Shown here piece by piece: positions 1-8,931 of a stretch of 16,119 bases of DNA. The position numbers were made by a program, and so were the translations under genes. Below the pieces are notes generated by a model, which saw nothing but the letters and a program-made list of their open reading frames with translations, was not told where the DNA came from and searched no databases. Position 1 is the stretch's first letter. Each line of letters starts with the position of its first letter. The stretch spans positions 1 to 16,119 of the forward strand of contig CAVUEP010000088.1 in NCBI GenBank assembly GCA_963740395.1, read 5' to 3'. This DNA is from CADEEN01 sp963740395 (GTDB taxonomy: Bacteria > Pseudomonadota > Gammaproteobacteria > Burkholderiales > Burkholderiaceae_C).

Positions 1-1
1 G

Positions 2-2665
2 TACGCATTCGACGCCGAGGAGCCTGTGTCGGCGCGACTCGAACCCGATCGCGATGCGACTCCTGCCGCACCCGACGAGTTGCCGGTCAGCGATGTGCAG
101 ACCACGACCAGCGCCATGGGGTCACTGGGCCAGACCCAGTTCCACGCGCTGAGCGAGCTCGCGCCGCTGGCCGAAGCCCGACGCATCGAGGCGCCGCTGG
201 TCGAGGACGCGACCGACAGTGACGAGATCGACGCAGTCGACGCGATCGATGCCGAGCTCTTTCCGATCTTCGAAGAGGAGGCGGCCGAATTGCTGCCGCA
301 GTTGGGCGCGCGGATGCGCGACTGGGCGGCCCGACCGTCGGATGCCGGCGGCCCGGCGGCGTGCATGCGCACCTTGCACACGCTCAAGGGCGGCGCCCGT
401 CTGGCCGGGGCGATGCGCCTGGGCGAGCGTGCGCACCGTCTCGAGACCGCGATCGACGCACTGGCAGCCAGCGAAGCCGCAACAACGCCCGACGTCGAGG
501 CGCTGCTGGTACAGGTCGACGCCATCGGCGCCACGTTCGACGTGCTGCGCGGGCATGCGCAGCCCAGCATCCCGGCGGCGAAGGTTCAACCGCCCGTGGC
601 CCAGGCGCCTGTCGTGGCGCCGCCCGCGGCGCTGCAAGCCGAGGTCGATAGCGTGCCCGCGCCCATCGAGGCCGAGGCCGTCGTGCCATCGGGTGTCACG
701 GGTTTGGCCGCCGCGCCTGCTTCAATCGACTGGCAACAGTTTTCGGCGGGTATGCCCTCGGCGACGGTACAGGCCGAATTCGCAAGCGAGCGGCGCGCCG
801 GTGCCACCGCGCAGGGCGCGGCCGCCGGCACGGTGCGCGTGCGCGCACCCTTGCTGGACCGGCTGGTCAATCACGCGGGCGAAGTCAGCATCACGCGCTC
901 GCGGATCGACGCCGAAGTGGCGCAGATGAAGGGCTCGCTGGAAGACCTGACGGAAAACCTGGAGCGCCTGCGACACCAGTTGCGTGAGATCGAGCTGCAG
1001 GCCGAGACCCAGATCGGCTCGCGCCTCGAAGCCGCCAAGGCCGAAGGCCACTCCTTCGACCCACTGGAAATGGACCGCTTCACCCGCTTCCAGGAATTGA
1101 CGCGGATGATGGCCGAGTCCGTGAACGACGTGGCCACCGTCCAGCGCAGCCTGCAACGCACGCTGCAGGCGGCCGAAGACGACTTGGCTGCGCAGGCGCG
1201 CCTGACGCGGGACATGCAGGACGACCTGCTGCGCACGCGAATGGTCGAGTTCGAGAGCTTGTCCGACCGGCTCTACCGCGTGGTGCGCCAGGCCGCCAAG
1301 GAGCTGAACAAGCAGGTGCGCCTGGACCTGGTCGGGGGCTCGATTGAAGTCGACCGGGGCGTGCTTGAGCGCATGGGGGGGGCCTTCGAGCACCTGCTGC
1401 GCAATTGCGTCTCGCATGGCATCGAATTGCCGGCCACGCGCCAGGCGGCGGGCAAGGATGCCGCGGGCCAGATCACGGTGGCCGTGGCGCATGAAGGCAA
1501 CGAGGTTGCCGTGGAGTTCCGCGATGACGGCGGTGGTCTGGACTTCGCGCGGATTCGCGATCGCGCGGTGGCGCTGGGCCTGCTGGCCGCCGATGCCCAG
1601 GCCAGCGACGCTGCCGTGGCGCAGATGATCTTCATGCCCGGCTTCTCGACCGCCGATGCAGTCACGGAACTGGCGGGCCGCGGCATCGGCATGGACGTGG
1701 TGCGTGCCGAAGTCAACGCCCTGGGGGGCCGCATCGAGACCGCCAGCGCGCCAGGCCAGGGCACCAGCTTCAGGCTCTTGTTGCCGCTGACGACGGCGGT
1801 GACGCAGGTCGTCATGCTGCGCGCCGGCGCCGTGACGGTGGCGGTGCCGGCCACCCTGGTCGAGATCGTGCGCCGCACGACGCCGGCCGAGCTTGACGCC
1901 GCGTTCACCAGCTGCAGCTACCTGCTCGACGGCAAGGTGATCCCGTTCTTCTGGCTCGGGGCGCTGTTGCAGGCCGGTGGGCGCAGCGACGAGAACGCCA
2001 CCAGGTCGCTCAAGGTGGTCATTGTCAGGAGTGCCCAGCAGCGCATCGCCCTGCACGTCGACGAGGTGGTCGGCAACCAGGAAGTGGTGGTCAAGAACCT
2101 GGGGTCGCAACTGGCGCGCGTGCCGGGTTTGGCCGGCATCACGCTCTTGGCCTCGGGCGCCACCGCGCTGATCTACAACCCGGTGGCGCTGGCCACGCTG
2201 TATGGCGACGCAGCGCGCGCCGCCATGCGCGCGAGTGCCGCGCAACCGGCACTGCCGGGTGGCGCAACGGCTGCGCCGGCGCGCGAGGCACCGCTGGTGC
2301 TGGTGGTCGACGATTCGCTGACGGTGCGCCGTGTCACGCAGCGACTCCTGGTGCGCGAAGGATACCGCGTGACCCTGGCCAAGGATGGTCTGGATGCGAT
2401 CGACAAGCTGGCCGAGGAGATTCCCGCGGTCGTGCTGTCGGATATCGAGATGCCGCGCATGGACGGTTTCGACCTCGTGCGCAACATGCGCGCCGATGCC
2501 CGCCTGCGCGACCTGCCGGTGATCATGATCACCTCGCGCATCGCCCAGAAACATCGCGACCATGCCGCCGAGCTGGGCGTCGATCACTACCTTGGCAAGC
2601 CCTATGCCGAGGAAGACCTGCTCTCGCTGGTTGCGCGCTATGCGGCGACGCACGCCCTCAGCTGA
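2..2665 (+). CDS. chpA: ChpA/PilL-type hybrid chemosensory histidine kinase, 5' end missing
   Basis: The reading frame is open to the window edge, so the N-terminus is missing; GTG at 26 is only the first possible start seen inside. Numbered from that GTG: an Hpt domain at about 75-175 with phospho-acceptor His118 (LHTLKGGARLAGA); an Ala/Pro-rich linker; a long helical dimerisation segment at about 280-420; a CheA-type ATPase with N-box Asn460 (HLLRNCVSHGIE), DDGGG at 500-504 and GRGIGMD near 551; a CheW-like domain; and a C-terminal receiver with the DD pair at 762-763, phospho-acceptor Asp806 and Lys858. ChpA/PilL proteins of the Chp pathway control type IV pilus twitching and cAMP signalling at the inner membrane, and usually carry several Hpt domains before this part. 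The missing 5' part probably holds more of them. A flagellar CheA-receiver fusion is the alternative. The family is certain, the symbol fairly likely. Confidence 0.85.
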   Translation, partial: YAFDAEEPVSARLEPDRDATPAAPDELPVSDVQTTTSAMGSLGQTQFHALSELAPLAEARRIEAPLVEDATDSDEIDAVDAIDAELFPIFEEEAAELLPQLGARMRDWAARPSDAGGPAACMRTLHTLKGGARLAGAMRLGERAHRLETAIDALAASEAATTPDVEALLVQVDAIGATFDVLRGHAQPSIPAAKVQPPVAQAPVVAPPAALQAEVDSVPAPIEAEAVVPSGVTGLAAAPASIDWQQFSAGMPSATVQAEFASERRAGATAQGAAAGTVRVRAPLLDRLVNHAGEVSITRSRIDAEVAQMKGSLEDLTENLERLRHQLREIELQAETQIGSRLEAAKAEGHSFDPLEMDRFTRFQELTRMMAESVNDVATVQRSLQRTLQAAEDDLAAQARLTRDMQDDLLRTRMVEFESLSDRLYRVVRQAAKELNKQVRLDLVGGSIEVDRGVLERMGGAFEHLLRNCVSHGIELPATRQAAGKDAAGQITVAVAHEGNEVAVEFRDDGGGLDFARIRDRAVALGLLAADAQASDAAVAQMIFMPGFSTADAVTELAGRGIGMDVVRAEVNALGGRIETASAPGQGTSFRLLLPLTTAVTQVVMLRAGAVTVAVPATLVEIVRRTTPAELDAAFTSCSYLLDGKVIPFFWLGALLQAGGRSDENATRSLKVVIVRSAQQRIALHVDEVVGNQEVVVKNLGSQLARVPGLAGITLLASGATALIYNPVALATLYGDAARAAMRASAAQPALPGGATAAPAREAPLVLVVDDSLTVRRVTQRLLVREGYRVTLAKDGLDAIDKLAEEIPAVVLSDIEMPRMDGFDLVRNMRADARLRDLPVIMITSRIAQKHRDHAAELGVDHYLGKPYAEEDLLSLVARYAATHALS

Positions 2666-2700
2666 GGCTGCCGTGCGCCAGGTGCAGCCTGCCCTCGTTT
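2665..2700 (+). terminator. Weak terminator-like hairpin after the ChpA-like gene
   Basis: A 7-bp inverted repeat, AGGCTGC at 2665-2671 and GCAGCCT at 2684-2690, brackets a 12-nt loop and is followed by a short T run at 2698-2700. It starts at the last base of the stop codon. The U tract is poor, so it may be an attenuator or chance in GC-rich DNA. Confidence 0.25.
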
Positions 2701-2750
2701 CAAGGGTTTGCGCGGCGTAGCCCAGGGCAACGCGCGCGCGAGAATCAGCC

Positions 2751-3779
2751 ATGTCCGATCTTGTCGAACGCTTGGCCGACCTGACGGCGCACCGTGACCG
2801 CGATGTGCTCGATGCAGTGCTGGCCAGCGCTTTCGCGGAGTTGCTCTCACCGCAACTGGTGGCAGTGCACCGCTGTGTCGGCGACGACGGCGCGCTGCGT
2901 TGGCTGACCCGCGCAAGCATGTGCGCGGGCGACGTGGCCGCGACCACCGAGGGAACCTGGACCGACTTCGAACAGCTGCCGCGCCTGGATGAACGGCCGA
3001 CCTGGCGCGACTGCCTGCGCACGCAGGCCGAGATCACGCTCGACGGGCCCCCCGTCACGTCCTTGTTTCCCCTGACCACCGACACCGGCGCCGTCGGCGT
3101 GCTGGAGGTGCGCACCGCGCAGCCCCTGGCGCCCAGTGACCGGCGCAGCATTTCCAGCACCCTGCGCCTGTACCGCAATTTCGAAGGCCTGCTCGACTAC
3201 AGCGAACGCGACACCCTGACGGGCCTGCTCAATCGCAAGACGTTCGACGGCGCCTTTCTCAAGCTGGCGCTTCCCGCGCCGGGCAGAGATGCGACGCTCG
3301 ACGCTGAGCGCCGCGACGGCGTGACCGCCTCGACCTATTACATCGGCGTCGTCGACATCGACCACTTCAAGCGCGTCAACGACGCCTTTGGCCACCTGAT
3401 CGGCGACGAGGTGCTGCTGCTGCTGTCGCGCGTGATGCGCGGCACCTTCCGGTATCACGACCGGCTGTACCGCTTTGGCGGTGAGGAGTTCGTGGTCCTG
3501 ATGCGCTGCGCGGACGATGCCAGTGCGGCCATCGCCTTCGAGCGCCTGCGCGCCAATGTCGCGGGCTATACCTTCCCTCAGGTCGGGCGCATCACCGTCA
3601 GCGCAGGCTACACCGCGGTGAAGCCGCAGGACACGCCGTCGGGGGCCTTCGAGCGCGCCGATCGGGCGGTGTATTTCGCCAAGGCCCATGGTCGCGACCA
3701 GGTCCGCAGCCACGCGACCCTGGTGGCGCAGGGCCTGCTCGAGGTCGAGCACCAGACCGGCGACGTCGAGCTGTTCTGA
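2751..3779 (+). CDS. GAF-GGDEF diguanylate cyclase
   Basis: The 342-residue cytoplasmic protein should condense two GTP into the second messenger cyclic di-GMP. Residues about 15-140 look like a GAF-type sensory domain with no membrane segments. Residues about 155-325 form the GGDEF domain: DTLTGLLNRKTFD at its start, DIDHFKRVNDAFGH for metal and substrate binding, and the catalytic GGEEF signature at 243-247. RYHD at 234-237 lies exactly five residues before it, the RxxD inhibitory-site arrangement, so product feedback inhibition is expected. The start ATG at 2751 has only a weak purine stretch upstream. It lies 85 bp after the ChpA-like gene on the same strand, which suggests a link between pilus chemosensing and cyclic di-GMP, although co-transcription is not shown. 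No EAL or HD-GYP domain is present. The ligand of the N-terminal domain is unknown. Confidence 0.93.
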   Translation: MSDLVERLADLTAHRDRDVLDAVLASAFAELLSPQLVAVHRCVGDDGALRWLTRASMCAGDVAATTEGTWTDFEQLPRLDERPTWRDCLRTQAEITLDGPPVTSLFPLTTDTGAVGVLEVRTAQPLAPSDRRSISSTLRLYRNFEGLLDYSERDTLTGLLNRKTFDGAFLKLALPAPGRDATLDAERRDGVTASTYYIGVVDIDHFKRVNDAFGHLIGDEVLLLLSRVMRGTFRYHDRLYRFGGEEFVVLMRCADDASAAIAFERLRANVAGYTFPQVGRITVSAGYTAVKPQDTPSGAFERADRAVYFAKAHGRDQVRSHATLVAQGLLEVEHQTGDVELF

Positions 3780-3846
3780 GCGGCGGCGCTGAGGGCTGCG
3801 AGCGCCCGGGAGCGGGCCACAACCCCTCGCCGCGGGGACACGCGCC

Positions 3847-3852
3847 CATAAT
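3847..3852 (+). promoter_or_regulatory. Possible -10 element of the pyruvate kinase promoter
   Basis: CATAAT differs from TATAAT at one position and lies 32 bp before the pyk ATG, in the 105-bp gap after the cyclase gene. I see no good TTGACA-like -35 at 16-18 bp, so this is a tentative call. The gap holds nothing else I can support. Confidence 0.35.
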
Positions 3853-3884
3853 CGGAACTCGTTTTCCGCCTAAGGCCGCACCTC

Positions 3885-5316
3885 ATGCCGCGTCAAACCA
3901 AGATCGTCGCCACCCTGGGCCCTGCATCGTCCTCGCCCGAGATGCTCGAGCGGCTCGTCAACGCCGGCGTCGATGTGGTGCGCCTGAACTTTTCGCACGG
4001 CACCGCGCAGGACCATATCGAGCGCGCGGCCATGGTGCGGGCCGCGGCCGAGAAGGCCGGCCGCGCCGTGGCGATCATGGCCGACTTGCAGGGGCCCAAG
4101 ATCCGCGTCGGCAAGTTCGAGGACGGCAAGACGACGCTCAAGGCCGGACAGAAGTTCGTGCTCGACGGCGCCCGTCAGACGCCCGGCGACAACGACGCGG
4201 TGGGCTTGGACTACAAGGAGCTGGCGCGCGACGTCAAACCCGGCGACACGCTGTTGCTCAACGACGGCCTGCTGGTACTGACCGTGACTGAAGTGCACGG
4301 CGAAGAGGTTCACACCCAGGTGCGTGTCGGTGGCGTGTTGTCCAACAACAAGGGCATCAACAAACAGGGCGGTGGCCTGACGGCACCGGCCCTGACCGGC
4401 AAGGACATGGAGGACATCAAGACGGCGATGAGCTTCCAGTGCGAGTACTTGGCGGTGAGCTTTCCCAAGAGCGCCACCGACATGGAGATGGCGCGCCAGC
4501 TAGCGAACGTGGCGGGCGAACCGTGGCGCCACAAGCCCAGCCTGATCGCCAAGATCGAGCGCAGCGAGGCCATTCCCGCGCTGGAGAGCATCGTGCGCGC
4601 GAGCGACGGCATCATGGTCGCACGCGGCGACCTGGCCATCGAGGTCGGCACGGCCACGGTGCCGGCGCTGCAGAAGCGCATGATCAAGCTGGCCCGATCG
4701 CTCGACAAGGTGACCATCACGGCGACGCAGATGATGGAGTCGATGATGGTCAACCCGGTGCCCACGCGCGCCGAGGTCAGCGACGTCGCCAACGCCGTGC
4801 ACGACGGCACCGATGCGGTCATGCTCAGTGCGGAAACGGCGGCCGGCCAGTACCCGGTCGAGACCGTCGAGACGATGGCGCAGATCTGCGTCGAGGCCGA
4901 GCGTGCCGAGGAGAGCAAGCTCGACGCGGACTTCAGCAACAAGCACTTCGGCCGCATCGACCAGGCGATCGCCATGGGCGCGCTGTTCACCGCGTACCAC
5001 CTGGGCTGCAAGGCCATCCTGGCGCTGACCGAATCGGGGTCGACGGCGCTGTGGATGAGCCGCTACCGGATCCACACGCCGATTTTCGGCATGACCTCGC
5101 AGCCGGTCAGCCAGCGCCGCATGGCGCTGTACCGCAATGTGCGCCCGCTGCTTGATGCCCAATTTCGGCGAGCGCGACGCTGCGCTGGCTGCGGCCGAGA
5201 AGATCCTGGTCGAGCGCGGTGTGCTCAAGCCCGGCGACACCTATGCCATCACGTGTGGCGAGCCGATGGGCTACCCGGGCGGCACCAACATGCTCAAGGT
5301 CTGCCGGGTCGCATAG
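3885..5316 (+). CDS. pyk: Pyruvate kinase, C-terminus displaced by an apparent frameshift
   Basis: Pyruvate kinase transfers phosphate from phosphoenolpyruvate to ADP, the last step of glycolysis. Visible are the N-terminal KIVATLGPASS, the substrate-site VRLNFSHGT, the family signature SLIAKIERSEAI with catalytic Lys223, the metal-binding MVARGDLAIEVG, and TATQMMESM. After YRNVRPLL the frame breaks. As written, the sequence reads on to a stop at 5367-5369 with an unrelated Arg-rich tail. Shifting by one base at ATG 5155 restores the normal end (MPNFGERDAALAAAEKI, then AITCGEPMGYPGGTNMLKV) and a stop at 5314-5316. An extra T at 5152/5153 (CTTG for CTG) explains this exactly, and the corrected length of 476 residues is normal for the family. 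Because the lost segment is part of the conserved C-terminal domain, either the allele is damaged or, as I think likelier, the base is a sequence error. AAGG at 3872-3875 is a weak ribosome site. Confidence 0.93.
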
Positions 5317-5352
5317 GGCCGTCCGGCGCGGCGTCTCGCGCGCCCGCGGGGC

Positions 5353-5387
5353 CGGTAACCGCGCGGTAACGACGGCCGCGCTATACC
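5353..5387 (+). promoter_or_regulatory. Candidate SARP-type operator/promoter of the regulator gene
   Basis: Two identical heptamers, CGGTAAC at 5353-5359 and 5364-5370, repeat directly with an 11-bp period. After 11 bp follows TATACC at 5382-5387, a good -10-like hexamer 73 bp before the regulator ATG. The place where a -35 would sit (about 5359-5364) has no TTGACA match and is straddled by the two repeats. SARP-family activators are known to bind direct heptamer repeats spaced 11 bp around the -35 position. The same arrangement recurs at 8847-8881. Autoregulation is inferred. Confidence 0.6.
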
Positions 5388-5460
5388 TGCAAGTCCTCAC
5401 TTCACGCGCCTGGCCAGGCGGCAGTTGCCTGCCTTGCCGGGCCGCACGACACTGCGCCGC

Positions 5461-8400
5461 ATGGCCCGTCCGACTGCCGCCGCCCGTCCGCGCGCTGCCA
5501 CTGCACCGGCGTGGCGGTTGCGCCTGCTGGGCCAGCCCGCGCTGGTCGCGCCGGACGCGGATCGCGATCTCACCCTGCGACCCAAGGACGCGGCGCTGCT
5601 GGCGGTCGTCGCGCTCTCGGGGCCGATCAAGGCCGAGCACCTGGCCGCGATGTTGTGGCCTGCGGCGAGCACGAAGCAGGCCGACAACAGTCTGCGCCAG
5701 CGTCTCTTTCGCCTGCGCCGCGACACCGGGTCGGTGCTCGTCACGACCGGCTCGTTGCTCGACTTGGCGCCCGACCTGTGCAGCGACCTGCGCCCGACCT
5801 TGGAGAGCATGCCTGGGGACAGCCAGGCGGGGCAGGCCGAGCTGCTCGGCGACCTGGAATTCGACGACCTGCCCGAGTTGGCGCTGTGGCTGCGCGCGGA
5901 ACGCCAGAAGTGGCGCGAACAGCGCGACGCGGCGCTGGCGGCGGCGGCCGCAGCCTGCGAAAAGGCCGGCGCGATCGCCCAGGGCCTGGTCTATGCGCAG
6001 CGCCTGATCGACAGCGAGCCGCTGGCCGAGCATGCCCAGCGCCGGCTGATGCGGCTGCACTACCTGCGCGGCGATCGCGCCGCCGCCATCCATGCGTTCG
6101 AGGACTTCGAGCAGCGCCTGAAGGACGAATTGGGCACCCGACCGTCGGCCGAAACGATCGAATTGCTGGCCACGATCGAGCGCGGCGCCGCGGCCCTGCC
6201 GGTGCGGCGTGCGATCGCGCCGGCCAGCCTGATGCGCCCGCCGCGGCTGATCGGGCGCGAGCGCGACCTCGAGTCACTCCAACATGCGTGGTCGGCCCGA
6301 CGCGTCTTCCTCGTCGTCGGCGAGGCCGGCATCGGCAAGAGCCGCCTGCTGCAGGAATTCTCGAGCGGCCGCGCGGGCGTGGTCGAGGTTCAGGCTCGGC
6401 CGGGCGACGCCGGCATCGCCTACGCGGTGCTGGCGCGGCTGCTGCGCGCGGTGCTGGCTGCGCACGAGGTGGCGTTGAGTCCGGCACGCATTCAGGAACT
6501 GGCCCTCGTCCTGCCTGAGTTGGGTGCCCCGGTGGCGCTGGCCGGCGAAGCCCAGCGGCTGTTGTTGCACCGGGCCGTCGACGCCACGCTGGCCGACGCG
6601 GCCGCTGCTCGATCTGCGGGCCGTGATCGTCGACGACTTGCACTTCGCCGACGCTGCCAGCATCGAGTTCCTGCAGACGCTGGTTCAGTCCGAGTCGCTT
6701 GACGCGTTGGACTGGGGCTTTGCGCAACGACCGGGCGATCCCGGCGCCGCGACGGCACAGATGCGCCAGGCGCTGGAGGAGTGCGGGCGCGTCGAGGCCA
6801 TGGCGTTGCAGTCGCTCGGCCTGGCGCACTTGAAGGCGCTGATCGAGTCGATCGGCCTGCCCGAGTTGGACCCAGGGCAACTGGCGCCGGCATTGCTCAA
6901 GCACACCGGCGGCAACCCGATGTTCGCGCTCGAGACCTTGAAGGACCTGGTCTTGTCGGGCGAGGTGAGCGCGGTCGAGCGTGGCGCCAAGCTGCCGCAG
7001 CCGGTCACGGTGGGCGTCGCTGGTCGAGCGGCGGCTGGCGCAACTCTCGAGCCCGGCGCTGCGCCTGGCGCGGGTGGCCGCGCTGGCCGGCTCGAACTTC
7101 AGCGCCGAGCTGGCGGCGACGGTGCTCGAGGCGCATCCGCTGGACATTGCCGAGCCCTGGCGCGAACTCGAGGCCGCCCAGGTCATCCGCGACGGGGCCT
7201 TCGCGCATGACCTGATCTTCGAGGCGACCCGCGCATCGGTGCCGCGACCGATCGCGCGCCTGCTGCACCATCGCATCGCGTCCCATCTGGTGACGCAAGG
7301 GGCGACGCCCGAGAGCATGGCGCCGCATTGGGCCGGCGCCGCCGAGTGGCAGCAGGCCGGCGAAGCCTACGCTGCGGCGGCCCGTCGTGCGCAAAGTGCG
7401 TCGCAGCGCACGCACGAAGTCGAATGCTGGCGCCTCGCCGCCGAGGCCTTCGACCAGGCCGCCGCGCCCGATCGCGCCTTCGAGGTGCGCTGCGAGAGCA
7501 TTCATGCGCTGATCGTCGTGCACGGCGTGACCCATGCCAACACCGTCATCGACGCGCTGCTGGGTGTGGCGCAGACCGACCCGCAGCGGGCGGCGGCGCT
7601 GACGGCGCGCGCGACCGCCGCGCTGATGGCCGCCGATCCCGAGTCGGGCATCGCCGCGGCAGTGCAGGCCGCGCAGCTGGCGCGCCGATTCGATTCGCCG
7701 TGGCCGGCATTTCAGGCCGACCGTCTGCACGCGGTCGGCCTGGCCCAGGCCGGCCGCAGTCGCCGAGGCGCTGGCGATCATCGAACCGTACCGCGCGCTG
7801 GTCGAGCGCGAAGCCACCGCCGAGCAGCGCGGACAGTTCTGGGCCGACTACGCCTACGTGCTGAACGCCGCGCGCCGGCTGCGCGACACCGCGCATGCGC
7901 TGCAGCAGGCGATCGACAACGCCCAGGCCCTGGGTGACTTGGCCGAACTGGCGACGCTGACGTCCAACCTGGCCACGGTCAAGGGCAACCTCGGGCAGGT
8001 GCCCGAGGCGCTGGCACTGGCCCATCGCTCGCTGGCGCTGCAGGAGCAGCTCGGTGCCACCGACGGCCCCGAAGGCGCGGTGGTGGCCACCTATGTGGGC
8101 CTGTACTGCGGCATGGTCGGCCGCTACGGCGAGGCGCTGCAGCGGCTCGACACCGCGCTGGCATGCTTCGAGCGCGACAAGCAGGTGGTGTGGATCGCCG
8201 TGGCGTCCAACCACAAGGCGCAGATCCTGATCGACCTGGGCCAGTTCGCGCGTGCGCGGCAGGCACTCGAGTACGCAGCGCCGCCGATCGATCATGTGCA
8301 GGGCGCGCGGGGCGGCCATGGCGGCGCCGCATCGAACGTGCCTTGGGTCACTCGGGCCATTCGCAGATGAGCCTGGCGATGCAGGCGCTGACCGCAGGGG

Positions 8401-8852
8401 CAGACCCGCATGTGCGCATGCACGTGATGCTCGACCATGCCGATGGCAGCGATCCGCTGGCCACCGTTCAGCGCTGCGATGAAGTGCTGCAGCTGGCGCT
8501 GGCGCTCGAATTCGCGGGTGTGGCGATGAAGGCCCGGCTGTTGCGCGCCCACGCGCTGTGCCGTGCCGGACAGGTCGAGGATGCGGCCGCAGCGATGCGC
8601 TCGCTGGTACCTCAGATCGAGACCGTTCAGCCGGCCGATCTCTACCTCGGCCAGGCCTGGTGGCTCGCCGCCCAGGTGTTCGAGGCCAGCGGCGACGGCG
8701 ATCAGGCGCTGATGGCGCTGGCCCAGGGCGCGCAATGGGTGCGCCGCGTCGCGCTGCCCCAGGTGCCCGACGCGTACCGCGACAGCTTCCTGCAGCGCAA
8801 CCCGAGCAATCGGGCGCTGCTGGCCGCGGCCGACCGCCGGCTGGCGCGGTAA
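5461..8852 (+). pseudogene. SARP/BTAD-type transcriptional regulator with P-loop ATPase and TPR-like tail, frameshifted
   Basis: Read across the breaks this is one protein of about 1129 residues. Residues 15-105 are an OmpR-like winged helix. Residues about 115-245 are a bacterial transcriptional activator (BTAD) helical domain (LRAERQKWREQRDAAL, then EDFEQRLKDELGTRPS). An AAA/STAND-type ATPase follows with Walker A GEAGIGKS at 287-294 and Walker B VIVDD at nucleotides 6620-6637. A long Ala-rich helical tail with TPR-like repeats runs to the stop TAA at 8850-8852. Breaks: one extra base near 6594-6605, one near 7013-7018, one at about 7758 (an A), and one missing base (or two extra) between about 8300 and 8335. 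Between breaks the coding is clean, so the damage is very recent or artefactual. ATG 5461 is preferred over TTG 5425, although no strong ribosome site is visible. No C-terminal LuxR helix-turn-helix was seen. It probably activates itself and the following operon. Confidence 0.82.
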
Positions 8853-8881
8853 CTCGCCAGTAACAGGGTCGCGCCTACCTT
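8847..8881 (+). promoter_or_regulatory. Candidate SARP-type operator/promoter of the exported-protein operon
   Basis: CGGTAAC at 8847-8853 and CAGTAAC at 8858-8864 are direct repeats with an 11-bp period. After 11 bp comes TACCTT at 8876-8881 in the -10 position. Spacing is base-for-base the same as at 5353-5387. The first half-site contains the TAA stop codon of the regulator gene. The first gene of the operon starts 51 bp further on. Control by the adjacent SARP-type protein is inferred from shared sequence and geometry. Confidence 0.6.
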
Positions 8882-8890
8882 GGTGCCCAT

Positions 8891-8910
8891 GCGTCGGGAT
8901 GACCCGATGC
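8891..8910 (+). promoter_or_regulatory. Hairpin in the leader of the exported-protein operon
   Basis: GCGTCGGG at 8891-8898 pairs with CCCGATGC at 8903-8910 (eight pairs including one G-U) around an ATGA loop. It lies right behind the predicted transcription start (about 8888) and before the AGGAGG at 8922-8927. It could stabilise the 5' end of the mRNA; the role is a guess. Confidence 0.4.
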
Positions 8911-8931
8911 ATTCCACCCGTAGGAGGCGCC

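Noticed and set aside
722..3178. Very long minus-strand open frame of 818 codons opposite the kinase and cyclase
   Set aside because: Composition is His/Arg/Gln/Gly-rich with no domain, and it mirrors two well-defined plus-strand genes. It is a shadow of GC-rich codon bias.
5325..5344. GGCGCG/CGCGCC inverted repeat after pyk as a terminator
   Set aside because: No T tract and only six GC pairs. Such repeats are frequent in this composition.
5154..5369. Read-through tail of pyruvate kinase to the stop at 5367-5369
   Set aside because: The tail is Arg-rich and unlike the family, while the next frame gives the conserved C-terminus. It would also run through the candidate operator.
5407..5420. 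Perfect 14-bp palindrome CGCCTGGCCAGGCG in the regulator leader
   Set aside because: Palindromes of this length are expected by chance in GC-rich DNA, and the second promoter has no copy.
5741..7318. Minus-strand open frame of 525 codons opposite the regulator
   Set aside because: Low-complexity Arg/Pro/Ala product with no domain. The plus strand encodes clear SARP and ATPase motifs here.
8899..8931. Upstream ATG 8899 as start of the first operon gene
   Set aside because: It lies inside the leader hairpin, has no ribosome site, and puts eleven non-signal residues before the signal peptide.
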